64,000 bases of DNA from Nitratireductor kimnyeongensis (GTDB taxonomy: Bacteria; Pseudomonadota; Alphaproteobacteria; Rhizobiales; Rhizobiaceae), in assembly GCF_019891395.1 (NCBI RefSeq), contig NZ_CP078143.1:3671001-3735000 (forward strand), in the 5' to 3' direction. Each line of letters begins with the position of its first letter. The stretch's first letter is position 1. Shown here in pieces: positions 24,963-34,407 of this stretch. The notes below the pieces were generated by a model. The model searched no databases and had not been told where the DNA came from. It saw only the letters and a list, made by a program, of their open reading frames with translations. Position numbers and translations under genes: made by a program.

Positions 24963-26039
24963 TTAGTTCGGCAGCTTATCGTCGATGCCTTTGACGTAGA
25001 AGTTCATGCTCAGGGCTTCGCCATCGGGCGCAACCTTTCCTTCTTCAAGCCACAGCGTTCCGTCCTGCTTGTAAACGGGACCGGTAAAGGGGTTGAAACC
25101 CTCATCCTTGATCTTTGCCTCGATCTCCTCTGCAGCCGCCTTAACATCGTCGGGCATGTTGGTGTACGGGGCCATGACGACATGGCCGTCTTTCATGCCG
25201 CCCCAGACGTCGATCTGCTCCCACGTGCCGTCCATCACCGCCAGGACACGTTCGATGTAGTATGGGCCCCAGTCATCCACGATGGAGGTGAGCTGGGTTT
25301 CCGGAGCGAATTTGATCATGTCGGAAGCCTGACCGAACCCTTTGATGCCGCGCTCTGCTGCCACCTGCAGGGGTGCGGTGGAATCGGTGTGCTGGGTAAT
25401 GATGTCGACGCCCTGATCGAGCAGCGCCTTGGCGGCATCAGCTTCCTTGCCGGCATCGAACCATGTGTTGGCCCAGACGATCTTGACCTGAAAATCCGGG
25501 TTAACCGATTGTGCACCGAGCAGGAAGGCGTTGATGCCCATGACCACCTCGGGAATCGGGAAAGAGGCGATATAGCCGGCCACGCCCTTTTCCGACATCT
25601 TTGCAGCGATCACGCCCTGCACATAGCGCCCCTCATGAAAGCGCGAATTGTAGGTTGCCACATTGGGGTGGTCGCGTTTGAAACCGGTCGCATGCTCGAA
25701 CTTGATGTCCGGGAACTTCGCGGCAACCTTCTGCACCGGGTCCATGAAGCCGAAGGAGGTGGCAAAGATGATGTCGCATCCCGAGCGGGCAAAACGCTCC
25801 AGAGCGCGCTCGGCATCCGCCCCTTCCGGAACGCTTTCGAGATAGGCTGTCTCGACCTTGTCACCGAAATGCTCCTCCACATCGAGCAAGCCCTGATGGT
25901 GTTGGTAGGAATAGCCGAAATCGCCGATCGGGCCGACATAGATCCAGCAGGCCTTTGTTTTGTCCTGCGCGGCAGCGGGCGCGGCACTGAAGGCGATGGC
26001 CGCTGTGCTTGCGGCAAGTGCCAGAACGAGTTTTTTCAT
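24963..26039 (-). CDS. BMP family ABC transporter substrate-binding protein (nucleoside type)
   Basis: This 358-residue periplasmic binding protein is of the basic membrane protein (BMP/PnrA) family, whose studied members bind purine nucleosides. The signal peptide is about residues 1-24 (LALAASTAAIAFSAAPAAA) and lacks a lipobox. The opening ACWIYVGPIGDFGYSYQHHQG and later FATSFGFMDPV and IASFPIPEVVMGIN are typical of the family. I chose the start at 26039, where MKKLVLALA begins and AGAGGA lies upstream; an in-frame ATG at 26090 would precede the signal peptide by 17 residues. It is the last gene of a four-gene operon with the ATPase and two permeases. Confidence 0.92.
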   Translation of the reverse strand: MKKLVLALAASTAAIAFSAAPAAAQDKTKACWIYVGPIGDFGYSYQHHQGLLDVEEHFGDKVETAYLESVPEGADAERALERFARSGCDIIFATSFGFMDPVQKVAAKFPDIKFEHATGFKRDHPNVATYNSRFHEGRYVQGVIAAKMSEKGVAGYIASFPIPEVVMGINAFLLGAQSVNPDFQVKIVWANTWFDAGKEADAAKALLDQGVDIITQHTDSTAPLQVAAERGIKGFGQASDMIKFAPETQLTSIVDDWGPYYIERVLAVMDGTWEQIDVWGGMKDGHVVMAPYTNMPDDVKAAAEEIEAKIKDEGFNPFTGPVYKQDGTLWLEEGKVAPDGEALSMNFYVKGIDDKLPN

Positions 26040-26073
26040 TGTTGACGTCCTCTCTGTTGACTGAGTGCAGGGC

Positions 26074-26988
26074 TTATCTGGCTGGCACAAAGGGCCGGCC
26101 GAGGCATGCGGGCGTGTTGACCATCGTCAGGCGCCGGTTACGCGAGATTAGTACAAGAACGGCGACGGTCGCCAGATAGGGTAACGCAGACAGGAACTGT
26201 GAGGGCACAGACACTCCGATCACCTGCGCATGCAATTGGCCGATTGAGACGGCGCCGAAGAGATAGGCTCCCGCCAGTACACGCCATGGACGCCAGGAAG
26301 CAAACACCACCAGCGCCAGCGCAATCCAGCCGCGCCCGGCCGTCATGTTCTCGATCCATTGCGGCGTGTAGACCAGCGAAAGATATGCGCCGGCAAGCCC
26401 GGCACAGGCTCCACCGAAGACGACCGCCGCGTAGCGCACGGCAATCACCTTGATGCCAAGTGCATGCGCGGAATCATGATTGTCCCCCACCGAGCGCAGC
26501 GTCAGGCCGGCGCGAGTGTTGAACAGGAAATAGCTGACACCAACCACGAGCAAGATCGAGATGTAGAAGAGTGGTGCCTGCGCGAAGAGAAAGCGTCCGA
26601 CCACGGGCAAATCGGACAGGACAGGAATGACCAGTGGCGCCATCTTAACGCCCGGAAGCCCAATGAACGCCTCGCCGATCATGCCCGACACTCCGAGCCC
26701 TAGCAGCGTCAGCGCCAAGCCTGTCGCCACTTGATTGGTGACAAGCGAAAGCGTCAGGAAACCGAAAAGCAATGCGAAAGCCGCGCCAACCAGAATGGCA
26801 GCGAACACACCGAGCCAGGGAGAACCAGTGGTGATTGCCACGCCGAAGCCCGTGACGGCGCCCATCACCATCATGCCTTCCACGCCGAGGTTGAGAACAC
26901 CTGAGCGCTCCACAACCAGTTCGCCGATGGCGGCGATCAAAAGCGGCGTTGCCGCGGTGGCGATGGTGATCAGAACGGATTCAAGCAT
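26074..26988 (-). CDS. Nucleoside ABC transporter permease (second subunit)
   Basis: This 304-residue membrane protein, with about eight to nine hydrophobic segments, is of the branched-chain/BMP type permease family (BPD_transp_2). The central glycine-rich EAFIGLPGVKM region and the ATITTG-like N-terminal segment GELVVERSGVLNLGVEGMM are diagnostic of the NupQ/RbsC-related subunit. It begins inside the end of the preceding permease gene, with an eight-base overlap, and is followed by the binding-protein gene after 34 bases. With its partner it forms the membrane channel for nucleoside uptake. Confidence 0.9.
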   Translation of the reverse strand: MLESVLITIATAATPLLIAAIGELVVERSGVLNLGVEGMMVMGAVTGFGVAITTGSPWLGVFAAILVGAAFALLFGFLTLSLVTNQVATGLALTLLGLGVSGMIGEAFIGLPGVKMAPLVIPVLSDLPVVGRFLFAQAPLFYISILLVVGVSYFLFNTRAGLTLRSVGDNHDSAHALGIKVIAVRYAAVVFGGACAGLAGAYLSLVYTPQWIENMTAGRGWIALALVVFASWRPWRVLAGAYLFGAVSIGQLHAQVIGVSVPSQFLSALPYLATVAVLVLISRNRRLTMVNTPACLGRPFVPAR

Positions 26989-28081
26989 TTTTCGTGGCCT
27001 CCCCGCCCCGTACCGAGCGCCCGGCCAGCCGAATCTTGTAATGAATCAGCGTGTCGCAGCCGAGCACGAAGAAAAGCAGCATGCCTTGGAATGCGCGGGC
27101 GGCCTTGTCTGACAAACCTAGCGAAATCTGCGCGGCCTCACCTCCAAGATAGGAAAGGGCCAGAACAAAGCCTGCCGCAACGATGCCGAGCGGGTTTAGT
27201 CGGCCAAGGAATGCGACGATGATGGCGGTAAAGCCATAGCCGGGGGAAATGGAAGGCTGGAGCTGGCCGATGGCACCCGCGACCTCCGAAATGCCAGCGA
27301 GGCCGGCAAGCCCGCCGGAGATCAGAAATGCCACCATCACCATCCGCGATGAGCTGAAGCCAGCGAAGCGCCCTGCCCTTGGGCTTTGACCCAAAACCCG
27401 AATTTCGAAGCCCTTACGCGTCTTGCGCAGGATGAACCAGAGCACGAGAGCGGCCAGAATGGCAAAAACGATACCCCAATTTGCCCTCCCGGCCGACGGC
27501 ATAAGCTCCGGCAGGATGGCAAAGGCATGAAAATCGCGCGTTTCGGGAAAGTTCATCCCGCCCGGATCGCGCCATGGCCCGCGCACGATCCAGTCCAGAA
27601 AGAGCTGCGCCACATAGACCAGCATGAGACTGGTCAGGATTTCATTGGTGTTGAAGCGCGCTTTCAGGAAGGCAGGCACGGCTGCGTAGGCCGCACCGCC
27701 CGCCACCCCCATGACAAGCATCAGCGGAAGAACGAGCCACGTCTGAAAGTCGGGAAACACAACAGGCAGCATACTGCCGGCAACTGCGCCTGCGATGAAC
27801 TGCCCTTCGGCACCGATGTTCCAATTGTTTGACAGGAAGCAGACCGACAGGCCGACAGCGATCAGGATCAGCGGTGCCGCCTTGATCGTGAGCTCATGGA
27901 GGGACCATGTCTCGCGCAGCGGATCGATAAAATAATAATACAGCGCATCGAGCGGATTTTTGCCCAGTATGGAAAACATGATCGCACCGGCAACCATGGT
28001 GAGAGCCAGTGCAATCAAGGGAGAGATAGCGCTGAACAAAACGGAGTGCTGCGGGCGCTTGACGAGTTCCAGGCGCATCAT
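26981..28081 (-). CDS. Nucleoside ABC transporter permease (first subunit)
   Basis: This 366-residue membrane protein is the larger permease of the BMP-type importer. It has about ten hydrophobic segments and the family segment NNWNIGAEGQFIAGAVAGS, followed by ARFNTNEILTSLMLVYVAQL. A long periplasmic or cytoplasmic loop around residues 170-190 is usual in this subunit. Its ATG overlaps the ATPase stop by four bases (ATGA), and its end overlaps the next permease by eight bases, so translation of the whole set is coupled. Confidence 0.9.
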   Translation of the reverse strand: MMRLELVKRPQHSVLFSAISPLIALALTMVAGAIMFSILGKNPLDALYYYFIDPLRETWSLHELTIKAAPLILIAVGLSVCFLSNNWNIGAEGQFIAGAVAGSMLPVVFPDFQTWLVLPLMLVMGVAGGAAYAAVPAFLKARFNTNEILTSLMLVYVAQLFLDWIVRGPWRDPGGMNFPETRDFHAFAILPELMPSAGRANWGIVFAILAALVLWFILRKTRKGFEIRVLGQSPRAGRFAGFSSSRMVMVAFLISGGLAGLAGISEVAGAIGQLQPSISPGYGFTAIIVAFLGRLNPLGIVAAGFVLALSYLGGEAAQISLGLSDKAARAFQGMLLFFVLGCDTLIHYKIRLAGRSVRGGEATKNA

Positions 28082-29673
28082 GCGGTCTCCGTGTTTTCGG
28101 AAAGGCCAGAGCGTTCAGGCTCGGCACCGCCCATCAGCAGGCCGATCTTTTCAAAACTTGCCTCGGCAATCGGCATCGGAGCCGACAGACGCCCATCATG
28201 CATGACGGCAATGCTATCGCAGATCTCGAACAGTTCATCGAGGTCCTGAGAAATGACCAGCACCGCCGAGCCCGAACGCGCCAGATCGATCAAGGCCTGC
28301 CTGATGCGAGCGGCCGCTCCGGCATCCACGCCCCATGTAGGCTGGTTCACGACGATGACGGCAGGCTGACGATCAAGTTCGCGGCCAATGATGAATTTCT
28401 GCAGATTGCCGCCGGACAGCGCCGAAGCCTCGGGATCCTCCCCGCTTTTCCGGACATCCATAGCCTTGACGATACGGGCGGCAGCCTTTGCCAACGCGCT
28501 CGACCGTACGGTGCCGAACATGCCGACGAGCGCGCGTTTATCGGTGACGTGGCGCGACAGAAACAGGTTTTCAGAAAGTCGCATCTGCGGTGCAGCGCCA
28601 TGGCCAAGCCGTTCCTCCGGTACAAAGGCCGCGCCAAGCAAGCGGCGACCGGAAATGCCAAGTCGACCGGCGTCCCTGCCGCGAATGCGAATGGCACCAG
28701 CCTTGTCTTGCAAGACCTCGCCGGATAGAGCCTCGAACAATTCCCCCTGCCCGTTGCCAGCGACGCCCGCAATGCCCATAACCGCGCCGGAACGGACTTC
28801 GAGACCGACGCCTCGCAGCGGCATCGCGAACGGGTTCGCGGCTGGCCGATTGAGCGCCTGGACTTCCAGAAGCGTCTCACCCTGGTTATCGGCGTGCCCT
28901 GTTCGCCGAACTGTATCGACATCGTCCCCGACCATCATTTTGGCGAGTGAGGCGGCGGTTTCCTGTCTGGGGTCGCAATGCGACACCACCTTGCCATGAC
29001 GCAGTACGGTCGCGCGGTCGCAAAGCCGCTTCACCTCTTCAAGCCGGTGAGAGATGTACAGGATCGACTTGCCCTCATCCCGCAGGGTCTCCAGCGTCTC
29101 AAAGAGCCTGTCCGCCTCCTGCGGGGTAAGAACCGAGGTGGGCTCATCGAGAATGATCAGATCGGGTTTTTGCAGCAGGCAGCGGATGATCTCGATACGC
29201 TGGCGCTCTCCGACCGAAAGATCGCCCACATGCGCAAAGGGATCGAGCGGCAGGCCATATGCCTTGGAGAGCTCGCGCGCACGCTCCGCCACTTGCAGAA
29301 TGGGCGTTCTGTCGTCCAGTGACAGCATGATGTTTTCAGCTGCCGTCAGCGCCTCGAACAGCGAGAAATGCTGGAACACCATGCCAATGCCGAGACGTCG
29401 CGCCTCACCTGGCGACTGGATGGATACCGGCTTTCCCTTCCAGCGGATTTCACCGGCGGCTGGTTCCAGTGCACCGAACAGCATTTTGACCAGTGTGGAT
29501 TTGCCGGCACCGTTCTCGCCGAGAAGCGCATGAATTTCGCCTTTGCCGATCGAAAGATCGATCGCATCGCAGGCTCTCAACGCACCGAATATTTTTGTCA
29601 GCCCGCGAACTTCGAGAAGCTCGCCGCCCTTGCCTTCGTGTGTTTGATCCACGCCGGCTCCCATTTCGGACAT
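28078..29673 (-). CDS. Nucleoside ABC transporter ATP-binding protein (double ATPase)
   Basis: This 531-residue protein has two fused ABC ATPase domains, as in the RbsA/NupO group. The first has Walker A LLGENGAGKSTLVKMLFG, signature LSVGERQRIEIIRC and Walker B LIILDEPTSVL. The second has a degenerate Walker A (GIAGVAGNGQGELFEAL) and the signature LSGGNLQKFIIGREL, also normal for this type. It heads the operon, with a possible palindromic operator upstream. It powers import of nucleosides with the two permeases and the BMP binding protein. Confidence 0.92.
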   Translation of the reverse strand: MSEMGAGVDQTHEGKGGELLEVRGLTKIFGALRACDAIDLSIGKGEIHALLGENGAGKSTLVKMLFGALEPAAGEIRWKGKPVSIQSPGEARRLGIGMVFQHFSLFEALTAAENIMLSLDDRTPILQVAERARELSKAYGLPLDPFAHVGDLSVGERQRIEIIRCLLQKPDLIILDEPTSVLTPQEADRLFETLETLRDEGKSILYISHRLEEVKRLCDRATVLRHGKVVSHCDPRQETAASLAKMMVGDDVDTVRRTGHADNQGETLLEVQALNRPAANPFAMPLRGVGLEVRSGAVMGIAGVAGNGQGELFEALSGEVLQDKAGAIRIRGRDAGRLGISGRRLLGAAFVPEERLGHGAAPQMRLSENLFLSRHVTDKRALVGMFGTVRSSALAKAAARIVKAMDVRKSGEDPEASALSGGNLQKFIIGRELDRQPAVIVVNQPTWGVDAGAAARIRQALIDLARSGSAVLVISQDLDELFEICDSIAVMHDGRLSAPMPIAEASFEKIGLLMGGAEPERSGLSENTETA

Positions 29674-29736
29674 TATTGTTTTGTTCCCAACTCGATCATA
29701 GGCAGACGGCTTTGCAGCTTATTAGAGCCGCATTGC

Positions 29737-29751
29737 TTGAAACAGATTCAA
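29737..29751 (-). promoter_or_regulatory. Palindrome upstream of the nucleoside transporter operon
   Basis: TTGAA (29737-29741) and TTCAA (29747-29751) are exact inverted repeats around five bases, located 64 bases upstream of the ATPase start in the 92-base gap before it. This may be an operator for a nucleoside-responsive repressor. The site is short and could occur by chance. Confidence 0.3.
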
Positions 29752-29765
29752 ATGCGACTGCCCTA

Positions 29766-30491
29766 TTACCCTTTACGCCCTTTGCCCAGATTCGGCCAAG
29801 TCTGCATGATTCCGCCAATGACAAAAAGGTAGACCCCGGTTGCTGCAATACCAATTCGGACGAGCGGATCGGCATCGAGGTTCTGAACCAGTCCGATAAT
29901 CCCCAAACCGCACCAGGCGAAAAAAACCGAAAGATTGAGTGCGCGCAGGCGCTGCACACGGACAGGATGGAGAAAGAACACCGGCAGGAAGGTCGTGACG
30001 GCCGAAATCAGCACCACAGCGAACGCGACATATTCCCCGGGCTCCACCACGAACAGGGTGAAAACCACCATGTTCCAAACAACGGGAAATCCCTTGAAGA
30101 AATTTTCCCGCGTCTTCATGCCCGTGTCGGCATAATAGATCGCGCTTGTGACAACGATGATCGCCGCCGACAGGAAGGATAGCCCCTCGCCCATGAAGCC
30201 GCTCTGGTACAGCGCGAAGGCTGGAATAAGCACGTAAGTAACGTAATCGATGATGTTGTCGAGCATATCGCCCGACCAGGTGGGCAGAACCTGCTTCACA
30301 TCGAGCTTGCGCGCGATCGGCCCATCGATCCCGTCGACAAAAAGAGCGAAACCAAGCCACCAGAACATGGCAACCCATCGCTCCTCGCTGGCCGCGACCA
30401 GTGAGAGAAACGCTAGAAAAGACCCGGACGCCGTCAAGAGATGAACGGAAAACGCCTTGGCCTGCGGGGCGGTTACTTTTCTGGTTTTCAT
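29766..30491 (-). CDS. pcs: Phosphatidylcholine synthase
   Basis: This 241-residue membrane enzyme of the CDP-alcohol phosphatidyltransferase superfamily condenses CDP-diacylglycerol directly with choline to make phosphatidylcholine, a route typical of rhizobia and other host-associated bacteria. The metal-binding motif is visible in modified form as DGIDGPIARKLDV followed by WSGDMLDNIIDY, with the conserved glycine and aspartates. About eight transmembrane segments follow. It is nine bases downstream of the DUF1326 gene and probably shares its transcript. Length and motif match characterised Pcs proteins. Confidence 0.94.
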   Translation of the reverse strand: MKTRKVTAPQAKAFSVHLLTASGSFLAFLSLVAASEERWVAMFWWLGFALFVDGIDGPIARKLDVKQVLPTWSGDMLDNIIDYVTYVLIPAFALYQSGFMGEGLSFLSAAIIVVTSAIYYADTGMKTRENFFKGFPVVWNMVVFTLFVVEPGEYVAFAVVLISAVTTFLPVFFLHPVRVQRLRALNLSVFFAWCGLGIIGLVQNLDADPLVRIGIAATGVYLFVIGGIMQTWPNLGKGRKG

Positions 30492-30500
30492 GCTCTGAGC

Positions 30501-31115
30501 CTAGGGTCCGCGCCAATCGAGCGGACAGATTTCTGCCGAACGCCCGGCAAAATTCCAGTTGCGACCGAAGGCGCGCATGCGGCTTTTTTCAGAACGCGCA
30601 ACCGTGATTTCCGGCGCGATCCAATATTGCGAATTGGTTATGACCGTGTCGCTGTCGGCATCCTTGCCGGCGATGGGCGTGATGGCCCCGTCGATGATTT
30701 TCGGGATCTGAAAGATGCGGGTCTTTCCATCGGTTTCATAGTGAACCGGCGCACGCTGGATACCCAGAAACTGGCCGACGAGAATGGAAAGGAGGCCGGT
30801 TGTTCCGCCTGCCTTGCCGGAAAATATCTTGCCGATCGCCTTTTCCGCATAGATCGAGGCTCGTTCATCCAGGAAAATGCCGGCAGTCCAGTTGCCGCGA
30901 CTCATATAGCCGGGAATTTCCATCACCAGACCGATATTGATGCCGGAAAGGTCCGTTTCGCCGTAATGCCCCTGATCGATCCGGAAACCGGCCCAGGTCT
31001 GGCAATACCCCTCCGTAGGAGGATGATTGCCCAGCGAAAGCACGCAGGGGCAAAACACGGTGCAATTGCAAGACAGCACCAGTTCGCCCTTCAGCGCCCA
31101 GTCTTTCTTTCCCAT
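30501..31115 (-). CDS. DUF1326 domain-containing protein
   Basis: This 204-residue protein has an N-terminal cysteine cluster, LSCNCTVFCPC (C16, C18, C22, C24), which may bind a metal ion. The rest is soluble, with alternating strands (YMSRGNWTAGIFLDERAS, APVHYETDGKTRIFQIPK). The family has no established function. It lies between a DUF2182 membrane protein gene (16 bases upstream) and pcs (nine bases downstream). DUF1326 and DUF2182 are known to co-occur, so they probably form a membrane and soluble pair. I make no further claim. Confidence 0.85.
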   Translation of the reverse strand: MGKKDWALKGELVLSCNCTVFCPCVLSLGNHPPTEGYCQTWAGFRIDQGHYGETDLSGINIGLVMEIPGYMSRGNWTAGIFLDERASIYAEKAIGKIFSGKAGGTTGLLSILVGQFLGIQRAPVHYETDGKTRIFQIPKIIDGAITPIAGKDADSDTVITNSQYWIAPEITVARSEKSRMRAFGRNWNFAGRSAEICPLDWRGP

Positions 31116-31131
31116 GGCGTCTGCCCCTCTT

Positions 31132-32088
31132 CTAGAAAGAGATTACAAGAAGCGCGAATGCCCACACAAGCAGAAGCGCGCCCGAAATGCGTGTGAAAAC
31201 GCGACTATGACCAGTTTTTTCCACCATGGTGAAGACGCCCAGAAGCGCCATCCAGAACACATTCATGATGCCGACGGCGAACATCACGAACATCAACGCC
31301 CAGCAACAGCCAAGGCACCACGCCCCCTGTTCAATCCCCAGGCGATAGACTGATATAGGCCGTGTGCTCCAGCGTCCGAACAGTGTGGCAAAGGGATTGC
31401 GGCATTTGACGAGGCAGGCCTCTTTCAGGCCGGAGAACTGGTAGAGACCGGCAATGGCCAGCACTGCCGCCCCGGCCGGTCCGGTCCAGGGAGAGAAAAG
31501 CATATCGCCAGGCAACATCCGCGAAAATACAAGAGACGCGCCTGCAAAACCGAGTGAGGCGGAAAACCACGCAGAGAGGTACCCTGCCACGAGCACAGCT
31601 GGGTGCACCACACGTTCGCCCTTGCGCACCGCCGTATCGGCAATCTCGCAATATGTCCGCAGCAGCGGGCCGGACGACGGCAGCATCATGGCCAGTGCCA
31701 TCAAAAACCACATAAACGCCAGAAGGATGAAGGCCGACAAATTGCTGCCGGCACCGACCGGAGCAAGGCACAGGGCAAGAAGCGCCTCGAAGGATGCCGG
31801 AAGCGCCGTGTCGGGAAATTGTTGAAGCCAGACCGAACCCGGTCCGGCGGCACGTGGATCGACCACGGCGGTCCTCACCCCCATTACCACGAGACAGAGC
31901 CATGACATGGCAATCGCCAGAACAAGCGCACCGAGAGAGAGCGGATAGGCCAGGCGCACGGTCTGATACACGGCGCGTCGGGAACCGGTCAGTGCGGTCA
32001 GGTCTTGATGTTCGCTGCTCACATCGCCCTCTTGAAACTGACTGGGGTCTTTCGCCGCGTTGAAGCTTGCGCCGACCCACCCCATCAT
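31132..32088 (-). CDS. DUF2182 integral membrane protein
   Basis: This protein of about 318 residues, with around seven transmembrane helices, belongs to the DUF2182 family, predicted metal-binding membrane proteins. It carries CLVKCRNP, and GAWCLGCCWALM with three cysteines in a late helix, and the helix MWFLMALAMMLPSSGPLL, all typical of the family. The start is uncertain. The frame is open to 32232, but that would overlap the divergent hydroxylase gene; ATG at 32088 avoids it, and GTG at 32032 has the better ribosome site (GAGGG). It heads the operon with DUF1326 and pcs. Confidence 0.82.
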   Translation of the reverse strand: MMGWVGASFNAAKDPSQFQEGDVSSEHQDLTALTGSRRAVYQTVRLAYPLSLGALVLAIAMSWLCLVVMGVRTAVVDPRAAGPGSVWLQQFPDTALPASFEALLALCLAPVGAGSNLSAFILLAFMWFLMALAMMLPSSGPLLRTYCEIADTAVRKGERVVHPAVLVAGYLSAWFSASLGFAGASLVFSRMLPGDMLFSPWTGPAGAAVLAIAGLYQFSGLKEACLVKCRNPFATLFGRWSTRPISVYRLGIEQGAWCLGCCWALMFVMFAVGIMNVFWMALLGVFTMVEKTGHSRVFTRISGALLLVWAFALLVISF

Positions 32089-32145
32089 GACAAAGACAGG
32101 GACGGTCCTGTCGATCAAGACAGAAACAGAAATGGATGAAAAGCC

Positions 32146-33366
32146 GTGAACGATCGTGACCGCAAAATTGTCGTTGCTGGAACAGGCCCGGCCGGCCTGA
32201 TCGCGGCGCTTTTGCTCGCTCATCACGGCCACGCAGTAACGCTGGTCGGCCCGGTTCCGGAGGGACGGGACCGGAGAACCGTCGCACTCATGCGCCCATC
32301 GCTCGAGGCGATCAATCCGCTCGGTGTGCTACCAACGCTTCTGCCCGAAACCGCACCGCTGAAAACGATGCGCCTTGTGGATGCAACAGGACGTCTGGTG
32401 CGCAGCCCGACGGTGACGTTTCACGCCGGAGAGATCGGTGAAGACTATTTCGGCCTGAACATCCCCAATGCAAGACTGACGGAAGAGCTTGCAAGAGCGG
32501 CGAAAGCCGCGCCACTGATCGAATGGCACGAAGGCCTTGTCGAAACTTGGGCCTGCGAAAGCGACCGCATGACCGCCACGCTCGCCAATGGCGTGCGGAT
32601 CAAAGCAAAAATTGTGGTTGCGGCTGACGGTCGTAATTCGCCGGCGCGCGCGGCTGCCGGTATCTCTGCAAAAACACGCACCCTGCCGCAGGCAGCGCTC
32701 GTTTTGAATTTCAAACATGCCCGTGAACACGGCTTCGTTTCAACGGAGCTGCACACCAAGAGCGGCCCGTGCACGCAGGTCCCCCTCCCCGGCATGCGAT
32801 CCAGTCTTGTCTGGGTGCTTCACCCCGAAGAGGCCGAGCGGATGAACAGCCTCGGCGACGAAGAACTTTCGATGCGGGTCGAGGAGCGGTTCTCATCCAT
32901 GCTGGGCCGGGTCACGGTGGAACCCGGGCGTCAGATCTATCCGCTCAGCACACTCATGCCGTCGCGTTTCGCGCAGAACCGGGTCGCGCTGGTTGGCGAA
33001 GCCGCGCATGTGTTTCCACCCATTTCAGCACAGGGTCTCAATCTGGGCATTCGTGACGTCGAAGACCTCGTTGCCGTTGCCAACGCGTTTGCGGAAGATC
33101 CGGGAAGCACGAACGCCGTGAGCCGCTATCACGCTACGCGGCGTCCGGATGTGCTGGCTCGCAGCAACTCAGTCAACCTTCTGAACGCCTCGCTACTTTC
33201 GGGCTTTTTTCCCGCACAGATCGCGCGCAGCGCAGGGCTTTCCGTCATAGGTAGCATTCCGCCGCTGCGCGCCCTATTCATGCGCGAAGGCATGCGGCCA
33301 GGCAGCGGCTTTTCTGAGCTCTTACCGCTCAGGGGAAAAGGTCCGGCGGCAGAATCCCGTTCGTGA
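32146..33366 (+). CDS. UbiH/UbiF family FAD-dependent hydroxylase
   Basis: This 406-residue flavoprotein monooxygenase is of the UbiH/UbiF/Coq6 family, which hydroxylates the aromatic ring during ubiquinone synthesis. The FAD-binding loop is IVVAGTGPAGLIAALLLAHH, and the second nucleotide motif, RVALVGEAAHVFPPISAQGL, contains the GD-type loop in slightly altered form (GEAAH). The start is GTG at 32146. It is divergent from the DUF2182 gene and convergent with the AEC transporter, whose end it overlaps by 38 bases. Which ring position it modifies is not clear. Confidence 0.9.
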   Translation: MNDRDRKIVVAGTGPAGLIAALLLAHHGHAVTLVGPVPEGRDRRTVALMRPSLEAINPLGVLPTLLPETAPLKTMRLVDATGRLVRSPTVTFHAGEIGEDYFGLNIPNARLTEELARAAKAAPLIEWHEGLVETWACESDRMTATLANGVRIKAKIVVAADGRNSPARAAAGISAKTRTLPQAALVLNFKHAREHGFVSTELHTKSGPCTQVPLPGMRSSLVWVLHPEEAERMNSLGDEELSMRVEERFSSMLGRVTVEPGRQIYPLSTLMPSRFAQNRVALVGEAAHVFPPISAQGLNLGIRDVEDLVAVANAFAEDPGSTNAVSRYHATRRPDVLARSNSVNLLNASLLSGFFPAQIARSAGLSVIGSIPPLRALFMREGMRPGSGFSELLPLRGKGPAAESRS

Positions 33367-34291
33367 TGGCGTAAAGCAACGCGGTGACAGTCCCCACTGA
33401 CACGAGTGTGGTGATCAAAACGCTCGCTGATGCGCGCTCCATCCAGACTCCGTATTGTTGGCTGATGACGAATACGTTGGTGGCTGTGGGGAGCGAAGCC
33501 AACAACACAGCTGAAAACACCCAGCTTTCAGAGAAATTGCCGATCCAGCTCAGCATCACGTAACAGATCGCCGGGTGGAGAATGAGCTTGAGGCCAACGA
33601 TGGCGCCCACTTCGCGAGGCACGCGTCTCAATGGCCGGAGCGCAAGGCTCACCCCCATGGCAAACAGCGCGCAGGGAGCCGCTGCAGAAGCGAGATAAGC
33701 GAGCAGGCGCTCGATGGGCAACGGCGGTACGAACTGGAAAGCTGCCGCAGCGACCCCTGCCGCAGTCGCTACGATGAACGGGTGCAACACGATCTTGCGC
33801 ACCACTTCCACGGCTAGCCGCCCGGGATTCTCTCCGTTTCCACCCGAGATCGCCATCATCATTGGAGCCACAGCGAAGTGGATCATGTTTTCGAAACAGA
33901 AGATGAGCGCGACAGGGACGGCCGCCTCTTCGCCGAAAGCGAGAAGCGCCAAGCCCGGCCCCATATAACCGATATTGCCGTAGCTGGCGGCCAGCCCCTT
34001 GATTGTGCTTTCGGCGATCGAGCTGCGGCTGATCAGGAATGAGCCGGCAAACATGATGCCAAAGACAATATAGGTTGAGGCGGCCGCGCCAAAAATATAG
34101 CCCCACTCGGTCAAACGCTCGATGGGGGTTTTGGCTAAAAGCTGGAAAAAGAGAGCGGGAAGCGCCACATAGATGACGAAAGTGTTCATCCAGCCGAGCG
34201 CATCGGCCGGATGCGGTTTCAGCCGCGCGACGGCGAAACCGATGAAAATCAGTCCGAAAAACGGCAGAACAAGTCCTGCGACACTGGTCAT
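33329..34291 (-). CDS. AEC family transporter
   Basis: This 320-residue membrane protein has about ten transmembrane segments in the auxin efflux carrier fold. N-terminal LVLPFFGLIFIGFAVARL, the ASYGNIGYMGPGLAL segment with conserved Asn and Gly, and the late ASLPTATNVFVISQQYG are characteristic. Bacterial members move organic acids such as malate or malonate; the substrate here is unknown. Its 3' end overlaps the 3' end of the convergent UbiH-like gene by 38 bases. hspQ begins 163 bases away on the other strand. Confidence 0.9.
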   Translation of the reverse strand: MTSVAGLVLPFFGLIFIGFAVARLKPHPADALGWMNTFVIYVALPALFFQLLAKTPIERLTEWGYIFGAAASTYIVFGIMFAGSFLISRSSIAESTIKGLAASYGNIGYMGPGLALLAFGEEAAVPVALIFCFENMIHFAVAPMMMAISGGNGENPGRLAVEVVRKIVLHPFIVATAAGVAAAAFQFVPPLPIERLLAYLASAAAPCALFAMGVSLALRPLRRVPREVGAIVGLKLILHPAICYVMLSWIGNFSESWVFSAVLLASLPTATNVFVISQQYGVWMERASASVLITTLVSVGTVTALLYAITNGILPPDLFP

Positions 34292-34407
34292 GGCCCATCC
34301 CTGTTTGGGCCACCGCCCGGTTCACCGATCCGCGAAAACGGCGGGAAAACGCATCGCCCATGCGTGCCGGCTAGCCCGCAAGCGCCCTGTCCGTCAAGAC
34401 TGCGGGA

